From contig BCHX01000001.1 of NCBI GenBank assembly GCA_001599755.1, positions 3,534,001-3,598,000 on the forward strand: 64,000 nucleotides of DNA, read 5' to 3'. Below the pieces are notes generated by a model. That model made no database searches and was not told where the DNA came from. It saw nothing but the letters and a program-made list of their open reading frames with translations. Numbering within the stretch: position 1 is the stretch's first letter; each line of letters starts with the position of its first letter. A program made the position numbers and the translations under genes. This DNA comes from Gliomastix tumulicola. Taxonomy: Eukaryota; Ascomycota; Sordariomycetes; Hypocreales; Bionectriaceae. This document shows, piece by piece, positions 11,851-23,597 of the stretch.

Positions 11851-13166
11851 ATGGCTTCAGAAGTCAAAAAGGTCCCGATCCCCTCCCGAGGGGTTGACTA
11901 CCGCGGCAAGGTAGTCCTCGCCCCCATGGTGCGCTCTGGCGAGCTGCCTTCCCGGCTCCTTGCGCTCCGCTACGGGGCTGACCTTGTATGGGGTGAGTTG
12001 CGCCGCCTCGGCGTGTTGTTGGTTGTCCCCTTGCTAACCGGAGTCCATCGGTAGGCCCCGAGACAGTCGACAAAGCGATGATTGGCACTACGCGGAAGGA
12101 GAACAAAGAGGCAAAGACGATCGACTGGGTCCGCGTCTCATCTCAGCAGCGGAAACCGGGGGCAGAACCGAAAGAGAACGCCATCTACCGCCTGCACCCG
12201 GAGAAGGAGGCTGGCAAGCTCATCTTCCAGATCGGAACGTCTGACCCGGCGCTGGCCGTCGAAGCGGCCCGGCTTGTTGCGGCCGATGTGGCAGGCATAG
12301 ACGTCAACGCAGGCTGCCCGAAGCCTTTCAGCACAAGCGGAGGGATGGGCGCCGCTCTGCTGCGAACCCCCGACAAACTGGTCGCTATTCTAGAGGCCCT
12401 AGTCAAGGAGATCACACCAGAGTTCAACATTGGCATCAGCGTGAAGATCCGGATCTTGGAAACGGCGGCTGAGACCGAGGCTCTAGTGCGCAGACTTGTT
12501 GCTACGGGCATCACGGGGCTAACGGTCCACTGCCGGACAACTCCTATGAGGCCGAGAGAGCGGGCGATCCGCGGGCAGCTGCGCATGATCGCAGAAGTCT
12601 GCCACGAGGCTGGTGTCGCGTGTCTCATGAACGGCGATGTCGTTGACAGGGTTGAGGGCCTGAAACTCGCAGAAGAGTTTGGCGCTGACGGCGCTATGAT
12701 TGCGACGGCCGCGGAGAAGAACCCCAGCTGCTTCAGAAGCCAGGAAGAAGGCGGCATTCTTCGCTGGGAGCCCGTCGTGGAGGAGTATGTGAAGACTGCG
12801 CTTGACGTGAGCAACAAGTGGGGAAATACCAAGTTCCTCCTCGCCCAGATGATCCCTGGGAAGGATTCCCGGTATCTACCTACGGTGCAGTCGAAGAGCT
12901 ACACCGAGCTATGCAAAGCTCTTGATCTGGAGTATCTCATGGAGCAGGCTCAGGACGTCGATCTTGCTATTGGGCTTGGCCAGGCCCCCGCCAAGCCATC
13001 AGCAAAGGCCAAGAACAATGCAGTCGCTCAAGCTGCGGGCGGTCAAAGTGACCGTGGCAAGGAGAAGCGCAAAGCTCTATCTGATAGGACTCCATCGGTG
13101 AAGGCCGAGGCTGCGCCTATTGCGCAGGCTGAGCACCAGCCTTCACCAGTCGCCTTGACTGGCTAA
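11851..13166 (+). CDS. SMM1: tRNA-dihydrouridine(20) synthase Dus2
   Basis: This flavoenzyme reduces uridine 20 in the D-loop of cytoplasmic tRNAs, using FMN and NAD(P)H. Exons are 11851-11992 and 12055-13166 (417 residues), with a GTGAGT donor and a TTGCTAACC branch region. It starts MASEVKKVPIPSRGVDYRGK and has the FMN-binding LAPMVRSGELPSR near residue 23. The family signature VNAGCPKPFSTSGGMG carries the catalytic Cys at about 135. The barrel continues with GLTVHCRTTPMRPRERA and the LMNGDVV and GADGAMIATAA strands. PTVQSKSYTELCKALDLEYL ends the helical domain, then a low-complexity basic tail follows. No double-stranded RNA-binding domain, present in animal DUS2, is visible. An in-frame ATG at 11824 would add nine residues. 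The gene is convergent with the MICOS subunit gene. Confidence 0.93.
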
Positions 13167-13516
13167 GAACGGACATTTTGACTGAAGTCCTCGGCGGTCT
13201 GCTGTCACGGGAGATTTCACCGATGTTCACGGCGTTTGGATCGAATTTTAAAAGGGGGCACCAGGTGCATATTCGGTGCTTAGATTACGACTATGATTTT
13301 ATAGATGTCACGTAAGAGACTGGAGCAGATATCACTTTATAGACAAATCATATGTTTTCTAATATGGGCTCTGCTACTGAAAACCCGTGGTGATTCTTCT
13401 CTCTGTAAGGAGGTGAATCATGTTATGCCAATAGGTACAAAAGGACTTCATTCAAGTTGCTCTATAACGTGATGGTACAATGTATTTTTCACCCTACACG
13501 CATCTCATCATGCCCT
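13167..13516. other. Convergent 3' region
   Basis: About 350 AT-richer bases separate the stop codons of DUS2 and the MICOS subunit gene. They hold 3' UTR-type sequence only. Confidence 0.6.
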
Positions 13517-14414
13517 CTATTTCCCCTGCTTCACCCAGCCCTCGACGGCCTCCCTGGCATCCGTGACCTTCTCGTCGACGAACTGCACGCCGACCTGGCC
13601 GTGGACCTTGGCGAAGCTGACGCTCTTCTCGATGCTCTCGCGCAGGCGGATGTGCGACTCGGCGATGACGGGCACGCGCTTCTCGTACTCCCAGGCGAGG
13701 TCGGCGACGTTGCGCGACGTGACGGGCAGGACGGCCCAGCTGGCGCCGATGCCGAGGGCGAGCGGCACGGTCGAGCGGAGGAGGATGTTGCGGTTGCGCG
13801 TGAGGATGCTGCCGGCCATGGCGGAGACGAGGACGTAGATGGCGCCCGGCATGAGCTTCTCGCCCGTCTCGGCGGCCGGCGCCAGGGAGGCGATGGTCTG
13901 GGTGAAGGACTGCTCGAGGTCGAAGACCGAGTCCATGGCCGAGTTGACGGCGTCCTCGGCGTTGACAGCGTACCGGTAGAGGAACAGGCGGGCATTGCCT
14001 ACCTGCACGGCCAGACGGTCGGTAGGCGACGGGCCGCGGGGCTTCTGCTCGGAGGAGGAGGGCGCATCGTCGACGATGGGGGTGGCTGTCTTGGGGGGAG
14101 TGATGGGGGCGGGCGTGGCGGCAGGGAGGTCGAGGTCATCGTACATCGGTTTCCTCTGAGATTCGCGTCAGCATTGGTCCGCGCCTTCGATCCCAGTGAT
14201 CATCTCCGGAGCCGTAGGACAGAAGCATGAAGACGCACCTTGAACTCGCTGGGAGCCTCTGCGTAGATGGTGGATGGTGCCAGGGCCAGTCCTCCCAGGG
14301 CCAATGTCGCCAACGGCGCTAGAGAGCGCTGCAGAGGTCAATTAGTTAGACGAAGCTTCGCGAGAATCGAGTCAATCGGTTACTCACCCGTTGAAGCAGC
14401 ACTCTTGCAGCCAT
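13517..14414 (-). CDS. MICOS complex subunit MIC26/MIC27 (apolipoprotein O family)
   Basis: The product is an inner mitochondrial membrane protein of the MICOS complex, which shapes crista junctions. Exons on the minus strand are 14388-14414, 14239-14328 and 13517-14155, giving 251 residues with all phases closed. The N-terminus (MAARVLLQRRSLAPLATLAL) is basic and hydrophobic like a mitochondrial presequence, followed by an alanine- and proline-rich linker. The conserved part begins near GNARLFLYRYAVNAEDAVNS. It includes LMPGAIYVLVSAMAGSILTR and the hydrophobic VPLALGIGASWAVLPVTSRN, which together form the membrane hairpin of the family. The first ATG sits alone on a 9-codon exon. The gene is divergent from OCT1, another mitochondrial protein gene, about 950 bases away. 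Confidence 0.88.
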
Positions 14415-15360
14415 TGTCCTTACAATTGATGTAGGTGGATATGAATTCGAGGTCTCAGGAAGTCTAGCTAGCAGCGAGGCTGCTCTTGTGCCATCACCAA
14501 ATGCCGCTCAGTGTCGTCGGGTAAATTCGGCCCGGCTAGACCTGGCGCTGGAGCGCTCCACCAGTCCGAGCAGGAACTTCAGCAGCCAGCATGACTTCTC
14601 GCCTGCATTCTAGGCCTCACTTTTTCGAGATATCGCTAAGATCTATCATTTTCATAGCTGATAACAGAATACATTAAGATTGAAGTCAGATCTGTTGGAA
14701 TTGTAAACCATACCTGCCTACTGCACCCAAGCTTGCCAGGTATCTGCCATTATCATTTACAGTGGCACGTGAATTCTAACCTTGGTGCTGTATTCGGCAT
14801 GAACAAATCCTCGGCTGGCAAATCAGAGCCCGAGACTCAGGTACCACTTGGAGAATTGCAACACCGGCCATTCGTCTCGAAAAAACTGAATGGTGAGAAT
14901 GACGTTATGCTATTTAGGGGTCATCTGAAGTCCCCGTCATTTTCGTGCGGTTGTTTTAGGTGGCTTTTGCCGGGGAAATGGCCGTGTTAGTTGGAACCGA
15001 CGTCGGAAGCGCCTTCTCTTAGTGGAAGTCAGCCACGGACTCAAGGAGGTACTTGGTCAGTACTTGGCATTACCCGCATAACCCCGAGGTGGCAAATGTC
15101 CCGATCTGGTCCCTCTTTCCAGTCCAGGCGATCAACGCTTCTTTGCTTTGAACGCTCCTGATCTTTTCTCCCCGTCGTCATTTCTCTTTCCTTCCACCCC
15201 CTCTTCCAGTCTTCTGCGGACAGTTTTCTCTGGAGCAGCGCATTTTTCTGTTGGTCTGCGCTGACCATTTTCATCCCCCGAGTTCCTCTTCTCGCCGACG
15301 GTAGCAAAAAGTTTGGACCCCAATGTTCCCCAGATTTCGAGGGTCGATATTCTTTGCGAT
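14415..15360. other. Divergent promoter region between MIC26/27 and OCT1
   Basis: About 950 bases separate two divergent starts, both of nuclear genes for mitochondrial proteins, so shared promoter elements are possible. Pyrimidine-rich tracts at 15110-15300 precede OCT1. No gene or RNA was recognised. Confidence 0.6.
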
Positions 15361-17772
15361 ATGCTGAGTTCGGGCGGTCGGCGCAGCCTTGGGACCTGCA
15401 TCCGGTGCACTCGAGCCGCCGAGCCTTCGCAGCGACAGCGCCAGCTGACCAGGGCCTATTCTTACTCTCCGGCTTCGACCTCGTCGACCTCGCCCTCGCC
15501 ATCCCCGGCCTCGGACCAGATATCTCGACCCGTCCAGGCGGGCGCCAGCGGCCGACATGACGATACCATACTGCGGAACCTCTTCGATGCGCCCTCGGGC
15601 CGCACGTTTCCTGAGCTGGGGTTGAAGAAGAGTCGCGGGCTCTTCAAGAACCGCTATCTCACCAGCCCCAGCGGGTTCTTGCTCTTTGCGCAGAAGAATC
15701 TCGAGAAGGCGACCCGCATCGTGCACCGCGTTCTCAAGGCATCGACGACGGAGGAATACCAGGCCATTGTGAGGGACCTAGACCGTCTCAGCGACCTGCT
15801 TTGCCGAGTGCTTGATCTGTCCGACTTCGTTCGCATGACACACCCCGATTCCAAATTCCAAGATGCCGCCACCGACGCTTGGTCCATGGTGTACCAATAC
15901 ATGAACGAGCTCAACACGATGACGGGCCTAAATGACCAGCTTGCTGCGGCGCTCATTCGGCCTGAGGTCACATCCGCGTGGTCTGAGGAGGAGAAGACGG
16001 TGGCTGAGTTGCTGAGGCTCGACTTCATGAAGTCTGCCGTGAACCTGCCAAAACGGTCACGCGACAGGTTCGTCGAGCTGTCGTCACGCATCAGCGAGAC
16101 GGGCTCGGCCTTTGTTCAAGGGATGGAGCCTGCGCGAAAAGAGGTGACGCTTCCCTCGCACCGCTTCTACGGTCTGTATCCAGGCCTCGCCGCTACACTC
16201 AAAGTGCGCTCCCAGATCTCCATCCCTACCATGGGCTCAGAGGCAGCGGCTGCTCTGCAAAGTGTGTACGATGAAGAGACCCGGAGAGAGATCTACCTCG
16301 CACAGCGGAAAGCGTCGCCACGGACTATCCAGCGGCTTGAAAGCATGCTCAAGCTGCGATCAGAGCTAGCAAATTTGGCTGGGTTTAAGAGCCACAGCCA
16401 TATGGCTTTGAAGGATAGGATGATGGCAAAGACCCCGGCTTCTGTCATGGAGTTCCTCCTTGCTCTGAGGAATCACAACAGGCCTATTATTCAGAGCGAG
16501 CTCAGTGAGCTCACGGAGAAGAAGCGCGACCGCCTGTCTGTGCCCGATATTCAGCTCCAAGCATGGGACCGTGACTTTTACATGGAGAAGATCAGGGCCG
16601 AGATGCGATCCCGTGTCAGACATGACGACCAGTTGCCGGCGTACTTTTCTGTAGGAACAGTCATGCAGGGCATGTCGAGGCTTTTCGAGCGGTTATATGG
16701 CATCCGCTTCGTGCCTCGGGAGACCCTCCCGGGAGAAACCTGGCACTCGGATGTCAAGAGGCTCGATGTTATAGCAGACGACGGGAACCAGGTTGCCGTC
16801 CTGTACTGTGATCTCTTCTACCGACCGCAAAAGTTCCCTAATCCGGCGCATTTCACGGTACGGTGCTCCAGAGAAATTCTCCAGAATGAGCTGGAGGAGG
16901 CCAGCGCCGACATGGTCTCGAGCGACGTCCCACACTTCGACTCCCCCGAGCAGGCAGCAAACGACGGCATGGAAACCTCTATGCAGGATGGGATGCTCAA
17001 GCAGCTGCCCACTATCGCTCTTGTCTGCGACTTCCCCAAGAACGACAACGCTAAGGAGCCTGCTCTGCTATCCTTCTATTCAGTAGAGACGCTCTTCCAC
17101 GAGATGGGCCACGCTATTCACTCTATCCTCGCGCGGACGTCGTTCCAGAACGTCTCGGGCACCCGCTGTGCTACTGACTTCGCCGAGCTGCCGTCTACGC
17201 TCATGGAGCACTTCGCCGCGGACCCCACCGTCCTCTCGCTCTTCGCCCGCCATTGGAAGACGGACAGGCCGCTGCCGTATGATCTCATAGCGGAGCGCAT
17301 ACGCCTCGCCAAGCGCTTCGAAGGCATCGATACCGAGCACCAGATCCTCCTCGCCATGGTTGACCAGGCGTACCACGCGCCCGAGGTGACCGCGCCGTCC
17401 TTCGACTCGACGCGCGTCTTCCATGAGATTCAGGACCGCTACGCCCACGGCCCGCGTGAGCCCCAGGAGAGCTGCTGGCAGGGCTTCTTTGGCCATCTCC
17501 ACTCATACGGGAGCACGTACTACAGCTACCTCTTCGACCGCGTCCTCGCCGAGCGTGTCTGGCGTGTCGTCTTCAAGGCTGGCGAGAACGGGTCCGCCAT
17601 CAGCCGTGAGAACGGGGAGAGGCTGAAGGAGCGTCTGCTCAAGTGGGGAGGAGGGCGGGATCCGTGGACGTGCCTGGCTGAGACGCTCGAGGATCCGCGG
17701 TTGGCCCTGGGAGACGAGAAGTCGATGGCCCTGGTGGGAAGCTGGGGTATCAAGGACGACCTAATCAAATGA
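15361..17772 (+). CDS. OCT1: Mitochondrial intermediate peptidase Oct1 (M3 metallopeptidase)
   Basis: Oct1 removes an octapeptide from imported matrix proteins after the main processing peptidase has cut. It is a single-exon gene of 803 residues. The first ATG, at 15361, gives an arginine/serine-rich presequence-like start (MLSSGGRRSLGTCIRCTR); the frame opens earlier, at a TTG near 15313, but that is not a normal start. The zinc motif HEMGH lies at about residues 580-584, and the family's third ligand Glu is in the following SGTRCATDFAELPSTLMEHF segment, about 25 residues after the second His. Upstream motifs such as FDSPEQAANDGMETSMQDGM and YCDLFYRPQKFPNPAHFTVR also fit. Length matches the fungal family. 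The gene is convergent with the coiled-coil orphan. Confidence 0.95.
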   Translation: MLSSGGRRSLGTCIRCTRAAEPSQRQRQLTRAYSYSPASTSSTSPSPSPASDQISRPVQAGASGRHDDTILRNLFDAPSGRTFPELGLKKSRGLFKNRYLTSPSGFLLFAQKNLEKATRIVHRVLKASTTEEYQAIVRDLDRLSDLLCRVLDLSDFVRMTHPDSKFQDAATDAWSMVYQYMNELNTMTGLNDQLAAALIRPEVTSAWSEEEKTVAELLRLDFMKSAVNLPKRSRDRFVELSSRISETGSAFVQGMEPARKEVTLPSHRFYGLYPGLAATLKVRSQISIPTMGSEAAAALQSVYDEETRREIYLAQRKASPRTIQRLESMLKLRSELANLAGFKSHSHMALKDRMMAKTPASVMEFLLALRNHNRPIIQSELSELTEKKRDRLSVPDIQLQAWDRDFYMEKIRAEMRSRVRHDDQLPAYFSVGTVMQGMSRLFERLYGIRFVPRETLPGETWHSDVKRLDVIADDGNQVAVLYCDLFYRPQKFPNPAHFTVRCSREILQNELEEASADMVSSDVPHFDSPEQAANDGMETSMQDGMLKQLPTIALVCDFPKNDNAKEPALLSFYSVETLFHEMGHAIHSILARTSFQNVSGTRCATDFAELPSTLMEHFAADPTVLSLFARHWKTDRPLPYDLIAERIRLAKRFEGIDTEHQILLAMVDQAYHAPEVTAPSFDSTRVFHEIQDRYAHGPREPQESCWQGFFGHLHSYGSTYYSYLFDRVLAERVWRVVFKAGENGSAISRENGERLKERLLKWGGGRDPWTCLAETLEDPRLALGDEKSMALVGSWGIKDDLIK

Positions 17773-18279
17773 GGCGTGCGCGGCTGAGTATCATTCTCAA
17801 GGAACCCGGCGCCGCTATTACCATTTTCTAGATTTTCTTTCACACAAGGCAAAAAGCCCGGATCAATGTAGAGCACGGTCCGGCTGTCCTGGGAAAACCA
17901 TACAGCAAGGAGATGCAGACACATCCCTTACATACTAGTAATGAATGATAGACTACTGTAATAACACCATCAGACGAATAGTGTACAAATAGATTGTGGC
18001 GCGCACAGAGTTCCTTGTGTGAAATCGCTTGCATTGGGGGTATCTACCAGATTATTCAAACGCTCGTACACAATAAATACCCTTGCCAAACAAAGCTCGA
18101 CGGAAACCAGCAAAGAGAAAGCAAAGCAAAACAAAACAAATACGGTCCTTCGCTGATAGTAGAAGACAATGTGTCCAGGGACGACGGCCCGTTGGACTAG
18201 CAACAATAAAGGAAGTCATGATCTCATAATCCGAAAATTCCAATCACAGCGCCAGCCGGCCCATCTGGCTGCCAGAGCG
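17773..18279. other. Convergent 3' region
   Basis: About 500 AT-richer bases lie between the OCT1 stop and the stop of the minus-strand orphan. A-rich stretches near 18110-18150 and several AATAAA-like hexamers fit 3' ends from both sides. No gene was seen. Confidence 0.6.
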
Positions 18280-20332
18280 TCAAATCACATTCGGCATTGG
18301 TTCACCGCTCGGCTTGGCCACAGGCCTGTTGTATGTCAACTGGGACAAAGACAGCGTCCTGGCCGTCTTTGCGTAGGTCGGGCTCTCGGGGTAAACCTCT
18401 CCATCTGCTGAAGTGGCGTACGAAGTCGAGTCGTCTTCGTCTCCACGCCCATGCGTGTTCATGCTCGAGTCTTGCGAGACCAGGTACCGATCCCCACTGG
18501 GTTTCGTATGGGTTGTGCCGGTCTCGTCCTCAGCGTCGTCATCGTAGTCGTAGTCAAAGGCAGACTTTTGTCTAGAAAACCGCCGTGACTTGTCTAGACT
18601 GTTCGACGCCTTGGAAAGAATCGAAATTTGATGCCCGAGGGTCTTGACCTGTGCCTCCAGGGCCTGACGTGCTGAACGCTCCGTCTCCAAAAGAGCCATC
18701 AGTGTCGTGTAGTGCTCCCCTGTCAGATGTCGAGAGAGTTCCTGAGTAAGTGATGGCAAGCTCGTTGCAGCGCGAATGGTGGAGGTGGACAGGGGCCGAT
18801 CGTTTGTTGAGACAGGCGACTGCGTCTCCAAGGGCCGATTAATGCCACCGAGTCGAGAGGAGACAAAGCTTGGGGACTGTTGATGGGCTGCGGTATCGAT
18901 GGTCTGGTAGGCAGGAAACTTGGCTGAAGAGAGACCTGATTTGTATGAGACGGGAGGCGCATTGATGCCCATGCTCGGTTCCTGACCACGAGAAGGTGGG
19001 CGGTATCCTGACGCCATGTGACTAGCTCCCGAGAAATTCCTCTCTAGGCGGTCCATGCGTTCTTCAAGGCGACCTAGTCTCGACTCGATCGTAGCAGCCT
19101 GTGTAATCTTCATTCCCGCCATTCGGTTCATAGACGCCATATCCCCAAATGAGAATGGCTGAAGTGGACTGGCAGGCACTGGCTCATCTTCGTGCAGTTG
19201 CGGAGCCTCCGGGTTCTCAAATGCTCTGTCTTCGGCTTCGGGGTGATGGGACGACGCAACTGGTGATTTGTACCCGGGATCGTAGCTCTGCCTCCAATAC
19301 CGGATTTCGCCGCTTCGACTACGGCGACCATCGAGATTCCCAGGTCCGTTGATAGCGGAGAGGCTTCGTGACCGACGCTTCAAGCCTGAATAGTCGCTTG
19401 TGATGGCACGGCCAATCTCTTCGGGATCGCTGCTTGCAAACTCCTGACTGCTGAGCCTGGCGTGGACACTAGCCGGTCGTGGTGATAAACCTCCGAGCTC
19501 GCCAGCCACAGCGCGACGTTCGCGGATAGAGAGTACACCTGAGCCTCCTGGACGTCTTCGCGAGAAGTTTGACTCTGTGTGTGCCAAGGTCCTGGACCGC
19601 TCTATGGCTGACATGTCCTTGTCATCCACAGTGTGCGATCTCAAAGCGCGGCCATAGTCATCATGAGTGAAAGGCGTAGACCGCCTTTGCTCAGCACTCG
19701 GGTCCTCTGCGATGGGTGTGGTCAATGCAGTCTGCGTTGGGGGTTAGAAAACCAAATACTATGAATTTGCCAATCACGCACAACTTTTGACTTACACTAC
19801 GATGTTGTTGGGCCCAGCTGTCTGGTGTAGGCCGGTTACTGTCGTCAGACTGCTCAGCAATCTGGCTAGTGCCCTTCTTCTTGCGCCCGAAGAGCCTGCC
19901 AATAGCCCCTCTTAGGATCGACTTCTTCCTTTGCGGCGAGCTCTTACTGCCGCTCGTCCCAATGCTGAAGGCAGACTGGCGAACAGCCGTAGGCGTCTCC
20001 CGCTGCTTCTGACCACTCGCCGCCCGTAGTCCTGTGGGACCGACTGGGCTTGAGCGCGATCGCATATGGATGCTCTGCGGGGGGGTTTGGTTTCTGAGAT
20101 TCCCCTGACCGGAGGCTTCTGGCTCAAATGACTGAGATACTGGAGCTCGTCCAAGGTCATCCTCAGGAGGCGGGCTGCGGATCGGAAAGTCGTCGTCTAG
20201 CGGCGTGGCAATAGGAATAGGCCCCGAGATGCGACCACGAATATTGCTCTGGTCAGACCTGGAGCGAGCTGGACTAAATGCCCGCTCCGTGTCAAAAGGA
20301 GAATTCGCGGCTGACATCCTGGACTTTTTCAT
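18280..20332 (-). CDS. Serine-rich coiled-coil protein of unknown function, 662 residues
   Basis: I do not recognise this family. Exons on the minus strand are 19796-20332 and 18280-19731, joined through a GTAAGT donor and CGCAG acceptor without breaking frame. The N-terminal half is disordered, rich in S, P and R, with many SP and RXXS sites. A basic patch (PQRKKSILRGAIGRLFGRKK) lies at about residues 132-151 and could bind membrane or nucleic acid. Two heptad-like stretches follow: IESRLGRLEERMDRLERNF, and ALLETERSARQALEAQVKTL further on. The C-terminal region is acidic (DYDYDDDAEDE) and then serine-rich. A second in-frame ATG five codons downstream is equally possible. There is no transmembrane segment or signal peptide. 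Composition suggests a phosphorylated scaffold or polarity factor, an inference only. Confidence 0.8.
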
Positions 20333-23300
20333 GGGTAATTTGGCGAGGGGGGCTCAGGTGAGCCTCGAAGACGGGGTTCGAAGTTGGTATCCTCAACGGC
20401 TGAAGAGCGAGTTGAAAGTGGTGATTTGATGCGGCCAGGCTTCTTTATTTGGCTGTATAGAGTGCGGCCAACATGTCGAGAATGAACCCGGAAGCTCAGT
20501 AGCTTTGAAAGATGTGATTTGTATCACAGTGAGGTGTTGTGTGTATGAAAAGTCCGAAGAAGCCTAGTAAAGTGCCTCATGGCCTTTTGAATAAGAAGAA
20601 GCGAGCGTGATGCGCAGACCGATTCGCTGGATGGAATGGATCAGGCTGTTTATGAGGTGCGAGATTGGATTGAAAGGGCCTGCTGGGTTCTCAACTCTTG
20701 GTCCAAGACATCGGCTCAAGTTGACACAGTCAAGGGCGGAGTGTGATTTCCAATGGTGGACTGAGAGACACGAATGGTGAAGTGGTTTGCCCTAGGGCTA
20801 AGTCAAGCTGAGAGGGAGCGCATGAGTGAGCAAAGGAAGAAATGAATGTGAAGAAATAATTTGTGCCGACATCGACTTGGCCGGGCAAGAGACGCCGTTA
20901 TTGGTCTGATGGCATTAGCAAAGTAGCATAAGGTAGGTGGCGTGCATAAAGATCGGAAGGGTAGGGAGGTAGGCCAAAATAGGCCGACTAGTAAGGGAGG
21001 AGAGACGCAAAGGGAAGGGAAGAAGGACAGACAGACAAAATGATGAAGGGAGCAGGTAGCATGGAAGAAGTAGAAATAGATACGTCAATCGGTCAGAGAC
21101 AGGCAGGCAGGATCCATCGTATGCAGTTGCTTCTGAGGAATGGAACAATGCGATTCGGCTACTGCACCTCCCTCGTACTTGCCCTCCATGTAGGTAAAGT
21201 AGCAGCAGGAGCAGCGGCTGCAAGGCAGGTACGGAGCACGGAGTACCCTCCCTTACCTCCTACTACGGAGTAAGGTACAGAGGACGGGGGAGGCATCCAG
21301 TTGCATGCACCAGTAGCAGTAGTCAGCTTGGTGCCTTGGCTGTGAGTGGCATTGGCCTCCCTCCAATCAAGGGCTAATCTAGCAGCTCACAGTCCAGAGT
21401 CTAGACATCCTGTAACAGCACACTGGGGACGGGGTACCGCCGGTATGTTCGTATGATGGATGTATTGGTAAGGAGGCCGGGTATCCGTTGAAACCTGCAG
21501 ACAGGAGGGTCGTGCTCAGAAACATGCGCCCAAGGTACCTGCCAGCTCATCTGTGGACTGGCAATACCTTGTGCGTTAGTACTGCCTCCAGCTGCATGAT
21601 GCAAGGGCAGCCTGGGTCCTGGAGGGTGGACAAGGCAGGCACCACCAGGGCACTTGCAGCCACTTGGCGTGGAAGGTGCAAGCCACCTGCCTGAGCTGCC
21701 CTGTTTTCCAGGCAGTGTCCTGCAAATCGGAGAATTCATGCCACAAGGAAGGCACGAATGCGAAACAACTGGCAGGTGCTCGGTGGAACCGACGCCAGGA
21801 CAGAAGGAGGGGAAAAGAGACAGCAGAAGAAAAGCTGAACGGAGCCAGTCTGCAGAGTTGGATGGTTGGCTGACAGGCTGGATGCGTGGACAACCTGAGA
21901 CACGAGAGCCATGCACCTCATTGCCTTAGTGCTCACACTGCTCGTTGTCTCGCTGGCCTCAGACAGGGGTCCCCCTTTGTTGCGCGTGTTTTAGACGGAG
22001 CAAGGGGTGGAAGTGCAGCTGCAAGGGGACGGAGAGCTCATGGAGGCATGGGCCACGGCTAACCCGATGCCGCTTGTCAACCCGCAATAGCGAACCACCA
22101 AGGGTCATGGTCGCGCCACCTCCACTGGAAGGATCACGACAGTCCATTGGATGCCGAAGAGGTGCCCCATCACGATGCGCCTGCTGCTTGTGATCCAACT
22201 CAGCTCGGACCGCTAACTTCCAAAGGCTAGGAGCAAAGCTGGAGACGCCGACCGCAACTTCGTCGATGCGAGCTATCTGGGCCGTCTCTATCGATCGTGG
22301 CAAAGTCCGAGGGAAGCGGTCAGTGGGAAGAGAGACACCGCAGTTGCCTAGTTGATCGTCAGAGACAGTCTCCTAGGAATTGCGTCTCCCATTCGTGGTG
22401 CCGCAGCAGCAGCCCTCGCACGCGACCGCTCATTTGGACGAAATCGGAAGTAGATCACCTGTCGGTACAGAGCTGCACCACCATCCTTATCGCGCAGCAG
22501 CGCCTGCAGTCTTTTATGGGGCGTCGGTCCCCTGCCATCCGTGTCTCGCGTCTCGAGTTCAGGTGGTTAGTGTACCATTTGCGTTAGCCCATTCAACGTG
22601 TCTTTACTGTGTGTTACGCTCCTTACGAGGACAACTGAGCACGGGGATGGGACACGCGAACCGTGTGCCTGTTCATTTACACCATCTGAACGGCCTCGAA
22701 CTGTTCCGGAAACGTGGCCAGTCTCTCCGCGAAGGAGGCCGCGTTGACCCAGACATCTGCAAGTCGGAGACAAACATGAGGCACAGTTTCTGTGTCACTG
22801 GCTCGTCCATCGACTGGGGCGCCGGGGCTCCATTCAGCTGAGGCTTGCCAGATACGGAACTGTGAGACGACCAAAAGTCTATGGAGTCGAGGCTGAGCAG
22901 AGGGAAAGCATCTCCCCGTTCCCACCATCGTCTTAGGACAACAACAATATCGAGATCCCGAGCGGGAGGAGTAGCGAAGGCCGAGGTAGCATCAGACTGG
23001 TTTGAGAGCTTGCGTGCGACTTCCCGCCAAAAGCAACGGAATGGTTCATCACTGGGTATGCTAGCCTCCCCAGGTCCCGGCTTTCCATGTCCCGTTAGCT
23101 CAATGGCTATCGTGATTCATCGAGTCGTAGCGTCCATTCACGCGATGATCCAGCAATGTTACATGGAGGCAGATCACCGGAGCCAAGACTCCCTTCCCAC
23201 ACTTTGACCCTTTCGCCCCCTGCGTCGAGGGGGCTTGTCTGTGTGAGACATTCTTTCTAGGACGTCGCAGTTCAAGACAACGCCGAGACGAGACTAGCCG

Positions 23301-23597
23301 TCGTATCTTTGGGTGAATGCCCGCGATATAGGCAACGGATCGGCTAATATTGACAGCCATACGACCTGGCCTAGCCAAGCCCGACCCTGTTCCTGACCCG
23401 CGTGTATCCTTGGGCTCGACCGTGATGGACAGCCGGCAACGTGGTTCGGAAGCCTTCGTGATACAAGACATGCCTGTCTTTATCCGTTGATCATATTGGT
23501 CTCGGCGGCTTGCTGCCGTTTCTGCGCCATCTCTAATTGCTTGGGGTGATGATAGGACCTGCTAACCAAGCCTGATCTATCAGTACTACTTAATCTT
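20333..23597. other. 3.3-kb intergenic region without a recognisable gene
   Basis: This lies upstream of the coiled-coil orphan and downstream of the helicase gene, both on the minus strand. The longest open frames are about 150 codons, on conflicting strands, with no conserved motif and cysteine/serine-rich content typical of random translation. A cluster of TACGGAG-type words occurs at 21229-21278. No tRNA or rRNA was recognised. Confidence 0.55.
21229..21278. repeat. Cluster of GTACGGAG/TACGGAGTA words with inverted symmetry
   Basis: Within 50 bases are GTACGGAGCACGGAGTAC (21229-21246) and CTACGGAGTAAGGTAC (21263-21278), with the partly complementary CTTACCTCC between them. The words are short but densely packed. 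Similar TACGGAGT words recur in other gaps of this window, for example near 42967. Confidence 0.7.

Noticed and set aside
15313..15360. Upstream start for OCT1
   Set aside because: The codon is TTG, and the added residues are acidic and unlike a mitochondrial presequence; the ATG at 15361 fits better.
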